A DNA stretch of 64,000 nucleotides from contig NZ_WBIR01000001.1 in assembly GCF_009749395.1 (NCBI RefSeq), forward strand, positions 248,001-312,000. The letters are read 5' to 3'. Below the pieces are notes generated by a model. That model worked only from the letters and a program-made list of their open reading frames with translations. It was not told the origin of the DNA and did not search any database. The stretch is from Agromyces salentinus. Its GTDB lineage: Bacteria; Actinomycetota; Actinomycetes; Actinomycetales; Microbacteriaceae. Positions 58,853-64,000 of the stretch are shown here, in pieces; position 1 is the stretch's first letter, and each line of letters opens with the position of its first letter. Position numbers and translations under genes: made by a program.

Positions 58853-61800
58853 ATGCTCGATCACCAACTCGACCGGCGCAGTGTGCTGCAACTGGGCAGC
58901 GTCGCCGCCCTCGCCCCATTCGTGCCAGGCCTGCTGGGCGGAGCCTCGCCCGCCGCGGCCGCGCCCCTGCGTGCCGGCGGCCTCCGCACCGCGGCCGGCA
59001 CGCTCGCCCTGCCGGAGATCTCGCGCAAGGCGCTCTGGTACGGGATCCCGGCCACGAACTGGGAGACGCAGGCCCTGCCGATCGGCAATGCGCGCATGGG
59101 CGCGATGCTCTTCGGCAACCCCGACCAGGAGGTCGTGCAGTTCAGCGAGATCAGCTTCTGGGGCGGCATCAACGACTACGACAACGCGCTCGCGGGTCAG
59201 GGCGACGGCGCCTACGACACGAGCGAGACCGGCTTCGGCTCGTTCCGGGACTTCGGCACGCTGAAGATCACCTTCGCCGCCGGACCGCAGGTGGGTTCGC
59301 CCGGCGGCCCGTACACGATCTCGGGCGGCGAGGGCGTGCAGAACACGGTCGACGGCCGGTCGAACACGAAGTGGTGCATCATCGGGCCGCCGTCGCATGT
59401 GCTCTGGCAGGCCGACCTCACCGCGCCCGTCGCCCTGACGAGCTACAGCATCACGAGCGCGAACGACGTGCCGGACCGCGACCCGCAGCAGTGGGTGCTC
59501 CAGGGCTCGAACGACGGCTCGACCTGGGTCGCGCTCGACACCCGCTCCGGCCCGCCGTTCGAGCAGCGCCAGCAGACGAAGACGTACACGTTCGCGAACA
59601 CCGCCGCCTTCACGCACTACCGCTTCGACTTCGTGCCGAAGGCGGGCATCAGCCACTTCCAGCTCTCGGAGATCTCGCTCGGCGGGGTCGACCTCGTACA
59701 GGGCGACCTCGTCTACGTCACCTCGCCGAGCGGGCACTCGGGCGACGACGACCGCGACCTCGCCCGCAGCATCGACGGCGACCCCGCGACCGCATGGCAC
59801 GTCAGCGGCGCCGGTGCGGGGTCCGGTGCCCGCTGGCAACTGCAGCTCCCGGCGAAGCGCGCGCTCACGGGATACGTGATCACGAGCGCCGCCGACGGCG
59901 CAACCGCCGATCCGCGCGACTGGGTGCTCGAGGGCTCGAACGACGGCGCGACGTGGCAGCAGCTCGACGCCCGCAGCGGCACGGCGTTCGCCGCGCGAGG
60001 CGAGGCCAAGACGTTCTCCTTCGCGAACGCCGTCGAGTACACGAGGTACCGGCTCACCTTCACGGCGCCCGGCGACTTCCACCTGGCCGGCATCGCGTTC
60101 ACCGGCGCGGGCTTCGACACCCGCACGCGCCGCATCGCCGCCGACTACCGCCGCTCGCTCGACACCGCGGTCGGCCTGCACCACACCAGGTACGCCCTGC
60201 GCACCGGTCGCGTGCTCCGGGAGGCGTTCGCGAGCCGTGGGGCCGACCTCGTCGTGCTCCGCTACACGACCGACGACCCCGCCGGCTTCAGCGGGACCAT
60301 CGGCATCGCGTCCGGGCAGGCGAACATCCCCGTCGTCGCGAGCGCCGGCGAGCGCCGCATCGGCTTCGAGGGAGCGCTGCTGAACGGGCTGCGCTACGCC
60401 GCGGTCGCCCAGGTCGCCGACACCGACGGTCGGGTCACCGGGGATGCGACGACGCTGCGCGTCACCGGGGCGACGACCCTCACGCTCCTGCTCGATGCGC
60501 GGACCGACTACAAGATGAGCGCAGCCGACGGATGGCGCGGCGACGCGCCACGACCCCGCATCGACGCGGCCCTCGCCGCGGCATCCGCCCGCTCCTTCGA
60601 CGACCTGCACGACGAGCACACCGCGCAGGTCGCGGAGCTCATGTCGGCCGCCGTCGTGACCTGGGGCGACACGGATGTCTCGGTGCTCGAGCTCTCGACC
60701 GTCGAGCGGCTGAGCCGCTACAAGGCGGGCGCCGCCGACCCGACGCTCGAGCAGGCGATGTTCGACTACGGCCGCTACCTGCTCCTGAGCGCCTCGAAGT
60801 CCGACGGACTTCCCGCAAACCTGCAGGGGCTCTGGAACAACCAGAACCAGCCGGCGTGGGCGTCGGACTACCACACGAACATCAACATCCAGATGAACTA
60901 CTGGGCCGCCGAGACGGGCAACCTGAGCGACTCGCACCTCGGCCTCGCGCGGTTCATCGAGCAGGTCGCCGTGCCGAGCCGGGTGGCCACCCGCAACGCC
61001 TTCGGACAGGACACGCCAGGCTGGACCGCCCGCACCTCGCAGTCGCCGTTCGGCGGCAACGCCTGGGAGTGGAACACGGTGGCCAGCGCCTGGTACGCCC
61101 TCCACCTCTACGAGCACTGGGCGTTCACGCAGGACCGCGACTACCTCGAGAACCTCGCGTACCCGATGATCAAGGAGATCTGCCAGTTCTGGGAGCACGA
61201 GCTCAAGGAACTCGCCGACGGCACCCTCGTGGCCCCGAACGGCTGGTCGCCCGAGCACGGCCCCCGTGAGGACGGCGTCATGCACGACCAGCAGATGGTG
61301 TGGGACCTCTTCGAGAACTACCGGGAGTGCGCGGCGGCCCTCGACGTCGACGCCGAGTACCGGGCTCGCGTCACCGACATGCAGTCGCGCCTCGCGCCGA
61401 ACAAGATCGGCAGCTGGGGGCAGCTGCAGGAATGGCAGGCCGACCGCGACAGCCCGACGGACCTGCACCGGCACACGTCGCACCTCTTCGCGGTGTACCC
61501 GGGGCGCCAGATCACCCCCGAGACACCCGAGTTCGCCGCGGCGGCGCTCGTCTCCCTGAAGGCACGATGCGGCGAGCAGGAGGGCGTCCCGTTCACGGCG
61601 GGCACCGTCTCGGGCGACAGCCGGCGGTCGTGGACGTGGGCCTGGCGCACCGCGCTGTTCGCGCGCCTCGGCGACGCGACCCGGGCCCAGGTCATGCTCC
61701 GCGGGCTGCTCACCTACAACACGCTCGAGAACCTGTTCTGCAACCACCCTCCCTTCCAGCTCGACGGCAACTTCGGCATCCCGGGCGGCATCATCGAGAT

Positions 61801-62356
61801 GGTCCTCCAGAGCCACGGCCGCATCATCTCGCTGCTGCCGGCGACGCCCGAGGACTGGGCGACCGGGTCGTTCACCGGCCTCCGCGCCCGCGGCGGCTAC
61901 GGGGTGAGCGCCACCTGGGCCGACGGCGTGGTCACCTCGTACGACATCGTCGCCGACCGTGCGCCGAACGCGGAGCCCGTCATCGTGCGGGTGAACGGAG
62001 AGGATCGCCGCGTCCGCCCGGCGAACCCCGCCACCGGCCAGCCGATGAAGGACCTCGGCCCGGCCGTGGCGCTGGAGTTCGAGCCGCTCGTGACGACCCG
62101 CGTGGTCGCGGGCAAGGTGCAGCTCGGCGTCAAGGCGACGAACGAGGCCGACGCGCCGGTCTCGTTCGAGTTCGAGACGCCGTACGGCATCACCACGGTC
62201 GCGGCGGTGAAGCCCGGGAAGAACGCGTTCCACTCGTTCTCGACCCGGCTCGCGTCGATGCCCGCCGGCAGCGTCAGGATCACTGCGACGGGCCTGGTCG
62301 GCGGCGAGCCCGTCACGACCGTGCGCGACGTGGCGTACGACGCCGCGGGCGCCTGA
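58853..62356 (+). CDS. Tat-exported GH95 alpha-L-fucosidase with inserted F5/8-type domains
   Basis: 1167 aa from ATG 58853. Tat signal with the twin arginine at 8-9 (DRRSVLQLGSVAALAPFVPGLL) ending in SPAAAAP. GH95 N-domain (about 48-148), then two F5/8-type-C carbohydrate-binding-like repeats (about 150-282: NTVDGRSNTKWCI; about 283-425: SIDGDPATAWHV), then the catalytic alpha-barrel. Catalytic residues of the family are present: N676 and N678 (HTNINIQMNYW), E801 (NGWSPEHGP) and D971 (QLDGNFG). It would hydrolyse alpha-1,2-linked fucose outside the cell. The insertion of two binding domains is unusual. Confidence 0.92.
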   Translation: MLDHQLDRRSVLQLGSVAALAPFVPGLLGGASPAAAAPLRAGGLRTAAGTLALPEISRKALWYGIPATNWETQALPIGNARMGAMLFGNPDQEVVQFSEISFWGGINDYDNALAGQGDGAYDTSETGFGSFRDFGTLKITFAAGPQVGSPGGPYTISGGEGVQNTVDGRSNTKWCIIGPPSHVLWQADLTAPVALTSYSITSANDVPDRDPQQWVLQGSNDGSTWVALDTRSGPPFEQRQQTKTYTFANTAAFTHYRFDFVPKAGISHFQLSEISLGGVDLVQGDLVYVTSPSGHSGDDDRDLARSIDGDPATAWHVSGAGAGSGARWQLQLPAKRALTGYVITSAADGATADPRDWVLEGSNDGATWQQLDARSGTAFAARGEAKTFSFANAVEYTRYRLTFTAPGDFHLAGIAFTGAGFDTRTRRIAADYRRSLDTAVGLHHTRYALRTGRVLREAFASRGADLVVLRYTTDDPAGFSGTIGIASGQANIPVVASAGERRIGFEGALLNGLRYAAVAQVADTDGRVTGDATTLRVTGATTLTLLLDARTDYKMSAADGWRGDAPRPRIDAALAAASARSFDDLHDEHTAQVAELMSAAVVTWGDTDVSVLELSTVERLSRYKAGAADPTLEQAMFDYGRYLLLSASKSDGLPANLQGLWNNQNQPAWASDYHTNINIQMNYWAAETGNLSDSHLGLARFIEQVAVPSRVATRNAFGQDTPGWTARTSQSPFGGNAWEWNTVASAWYALHLYEHWAFTQDRDYLENLAYPMIKEICQFWEHELKELADGTLVAPNGWSPEHGPREDGVMHDQQMVWDLFENYRECAAALDVDAEYRARVTDMQSRLAPNKIGSWGQLQEWQADRDSPTDLHRHTSHLFAVYPGRQITPETPEFAAAALVSLKARCGEQEGVPFTAGTVSGDSRRSWTWAWRTALFARLGDATRAQVMLRGLLTYNTLENLFCNHPPFQLDGNFGIPGGIIEMVLQSHGRIISLLPATPEDWATGSFTGLRARGGYGVSATWADGVVTSYDIVADRAPNAEPVIVRVNGEDRRVRPANPATGQPMKDLGPAVALEFEPLVTTRVVAGKVQLGVKATNEADAPVSFEFETPYGITTVAAVKPGKNAFHSFSTRLASMPAGSVRITATGLVGGEPVTTVRDVAYDAAGA

Positions 62357-62369
62357 CCGCTCGTCCTGT

Positions 62370-62404
62370 TCCGGCCGGGTGCCCGACGAGGGTGCCCGGC
62401 CGGA
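62370..62404 (+). terminator. hairpin after the GH95 gene
   Basis: Arms TCCGGCCGGG (62370-62379) and CCCGGCCGGA (62395-62404) with further pairing inside the 15-base spacer, no U-tract. Plausible terminator 13 bases after the stop, ahead of the separate ABC-F leader. Confidence 0.6.
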
Positions 62405-62496
62405 CCGATGTCCGGGCCTGCCACGGGCGACCGCCCCGGCGCGGCATGTCCTGCACTGCGGGCGTCCGACCATTGCGCCCCGCACCGGCACTCGGG

Positions 62497-62718
62497 TAAC
62501 CTCCTCGGCATGGGTACCCTGATCTTCCAGTAGGTGGCGACCGCGTCGAGCTCCGCTCCACGGTCATCTCTCGCGATTCCCTCGCGCAATCCACCTCCGT
62601 GGCCCACGCCACCAGATCATCGACCCGTCGCCGCATCGGCGCACCCGGGGCGCCCACCACCGGCGCATCCGTCCCGGCGTGCCGACCCAGCCGGCGACAG
62701 GCGGGAAGGCCGGTCCCC
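62497..62718 (+). promoter_or_regulatory. long leader of the second ABC-F gene
   Basis: A -10-like TAACCT (62497-62502) sits seven bases before the leader ATG 62510, after which about 185 bases run to the ABC-F start at 62719. The region has competing short stems: GGTGG/CCACC (62533-62595), GTGGC/GCCAC (near 62600), and CCGGC/GCCGG (about 62692-62713) that encloses the ribosome binding site GGGAAGG. This is the layout expected of ribosome-mediated attenuation. In the whole 362-bp stretch from 62357 I see no other gene. Confidence 0.5.
62510..62533 (+). CDS. seven-codon leader peptide candidate
   Basis: ATG 62510 to TAG 62533 encodes MGTLIFQ. The -10-like TAACCT ends at 62502, so the ATG is likely the first or nearly the first transcribed codon. 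Leader peptides of this size often control ABC-F resistance genes by stalling the ribosome when the drug binds. Function is inferred from position only; coding of so short a frame cannot be proved from sequence. Confidence 0.45.
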   Translation: MGTLIFQ

Positions 62719-64000
62719 TTGACCACCGCACAACTGACCCTTCGATCCGTCACGCGACGCTTCGCCGACCACGTCGTGCTCGATCGCGTCGACCTCACCG
62801 CGCGACCGGGCGAGCGCATCGGCCTCATCGGCGACAACGGCGCCGGCAAGTCGACCCTGCTTCGCCTCATCGCGGGTGAACTCGAGCCCGACGACGGCGA
62901 GGCGCTCGTCGTCTCGCCCGGTGGTCGCAGCGTGCTTCCGCAGTCCGTCGAACTCCCCGACGGGGCGACCGTCCAGGACGCCGTCGACCTGTGCTGGCGC
63001 GAGTTGCGCGCCCTCGAGCACGAGCTCCACGACGCCGAGCTCGCCCTCGGCACGCTCGCGACGACGCCCGACCCGAGTCCCGCGGAGGCCGCCGCGCTCG
63101 ACGCCGGCCTCGAGCACTACGCGGAACTGCGGGACCGCTACGACGCCCGCGACGGCTTCGGCGCGCCTGCACGCCTGGATGCCGCGCTCCACGAGCTCGG
63201 CGTCGGGCACCTCGGGCGCGAGCGGACGTGGACGTCGCTGTCGGGCGGTGAGCGGAGCCGCACGGCGCTGGCCGCGATCCTCGCCGCCGACGCCGAACTC
63301 CTGCTCCTCGACGAGCCGACGAACGACCTCGACGACGACGCGTGGGACTGGCTCCTGGGCCAGCTCCGCGGCCACCGCGGCACGGTCGTCGCCGTCACGC
63401 ACGACCGCGCCTTCCTCGAGGCGTTCACGCAGACGATCTGGGAAGTCGATGCCGGCTCGGTCGCCCGATACGGCGACGGCTACGCCGGGTACCGCGCCGC
63501 CAAGGCAGCCGAGCGCGAGCGGCGCAGGCTCGCCCACGAGGAGTGGGCGGCGGAACTGGCACGACATCGCTCGCTCGTCGAATCGAATGCCGGGCGGCTC
63601 GACGCGATTCCGCGCAAGCTCGACAAGGCGGGCATGGGTGCGGGGCAGTTCCGGGCGCGCGGACGCGACCACGGCGCGATGGGCCGCATCCGCAATGCGA
63701 AGGAGCGCATCGCCCGACTCGAGGATCATCCGGTCGCGCCTCCGCCGGAGCCGCTGACGTTCGTGCACGAGTTCGAGCGCGGAGCCCCCACCTCCGTCCC
63801 GCTCGAGGCGTCCTCCGCGACGCCGGATGCCGCGATGCCACCGCTCGTCGCCCTCCTCGACGTCCGGGTCGCCGCGGTGCGCGTGGAGCGCCTCGAACTG
63901 CGCGCCGGCGAGCGGCTGCTGATCACCGGCCCGAACGGCGTCGGCAAGACGAGCCTGCTCCGCACGATCGCCGGCGAGGCCGCGCCCGACTCGGGGTCGG
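62719..64000 (+). CDS. ABC-F family ATPase, cut by window end
   Basis: 427 codons visible from TTG 62719 (MTTAQLTL if read from TTG; GGGAAGG about nine bases upstream); the second domain is truncated by the window end. Domain 1: GDNGAGKSTLLRLIAGE, LSGGERSRTALAAILAADAELLLLDEPTNDLDDD. A linker with AERERRRLAHEEWAAELARHRSLVESNAG, and domain 2 begins with GPNGVGKTSLLRTIAGE. The arrangement and linker resemble antibiotic-resistance ABC-F proteins (TlrC/OleB-like group) rather than EttA. A ribosome-protection role is inferred; the drug is unknown. The leader peptide upstream supports inducible expression. Confidence 0.9.
   Translation, partial: MTTAQLTLRSVTRRFADHVVLDRVDLTARPGERIGLIGDNGAGKSTLLRLIAGELEPDDGEALVVSPGGRSVLPQSVELPDGATVQDAVDLCWRELRALEHELHDAELALGTLATTPDPSPAEAAALDAGLEHYAELRDRYDARDGFGAPARLDAALHELGVGHLGRERTWTSLSGGERSRTALAAILAADAELLLLDEPTNDLDDDAWDWLLGQLRGHRGTVVAVTHDRAFLEAFTQTIWEVDAGSVARYGDGYAGYRAAKAAERERRRLAHEEWAAELARHRSLVESNAGRLDAIPRKLDKAGMGAGQFRARGRDHGAMGRIRNAKERIARLEDHPVAPPPEPLTFVHEFERGAPTSVPLEASSATPDAAMPPLVALLDVRVAAVRVERLELRAGERLLITGPNGVGKTSLLRTIAGEAAPDSGS

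Noticed and set aside
57040-61269. A 1409-codon open frame running through the ABC-F and GH95 genes
   Set aside because: It is antisense to one gene and out of frame with the other, with Arg/His-rich composition typical of high-GC shadow frames.

Overview
The window is high-GC DNA with dense, short-spaced genes on both strands, many GTG starts and some probable leaderless transcripts. Together with actinobacterial-type proteins (CtaG/Caa3 factor, CtpE-like P-type ATPase, ECF41 sigma factor, large LuxR/LAL regulator) and a very frequent GGATGCC/GGCATCC heptamer, this points to an actinomycete, most likely Microbacteriaceae (Agromyces-like). No rRNA, tRNA, CRISPR array, insertion sequence or phage gene was seen. 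The content is accessory metabolism, regulation and small membrane proteins rather than core housekeeping.

Layout. 1-7.5 kb: an N-truncated secreted-type protein, a thioredoxin-reductase-like flavoprotein divergent from an XRE-cupin regulator, two membrane proteins, an ECF41 sigma factor coupled to its carboxymuconolactone-decarboxylase partner behind an ECF41-type promoter, and a sulfide:quinone-reductase-like enzyme. 7.6-10 kb: a 787-residue protein with the LQRxAGNAA signature of eCIS-associated proteins and a C-terminal HExxH domain, without any injection-system genes nearby. 10-17.5 kb: a LysR/EamA pair, an APC permease, and a VOC / small proteins / disulfide-reductase operon divergent from an HxlR regulator. 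17.6-23 kb: DUF1048 and TetR genes, an HTH/nucleotidyltransferase toxin-antitoxin-like pair, a frameshifted zincin, a VOC protein, and a MarR / haloalkane dehalogenase pair with two clear operators. 23-30.5 kb: a two-component system with a PepSY protein sharing CTTCAG boxes, an SDR-like protein lacking YxxxK, and a hydrolase-oxidoreductase-TetR operon.

30.5-44.4 kb: small membrane proteins, a lipoprotein SGNH hydrolase, acetolactate decarboxylase, TerC, a DUF2243-CtaG pair, an AlkZ-like protein, ASCH, cupin and a CtpE-like ATPase. 44.4-49.5 kb: a ROK regulator divergent from a dehydrogenase / N-sulfoglucosamine-type sulfatase / sugar-binding lipoprotein operon. That operon stops at about 150 bp of nearly pure C/G that looks like an assembly or sequencing artefact, so the expected ABC permeases are missing. 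49.7-58.5 kb: GNAT, MBL-fold and alpha/beta hydrolases, a LuxR/LAL regulator and an ABC-F ATPase. 58.8-64 kb: a Tat-exported GH95 alpha-fucosidase with two carbohydrate-binding-like domains inserted, and a second ABC-F gene (cut by the window end) behind a long leader that starts with a seven-codon ORF.

Main themes: many regulator/target pairs with readable inverted-repeat operators (XRE, HxlR, TetR, MarR, OmpR-type); one orphan eCIS-type effector candidate; one candidate translation-attenuated ABC-F; and two places (about 20,945 and 49,494-49,642) where sequence quality should be checked.
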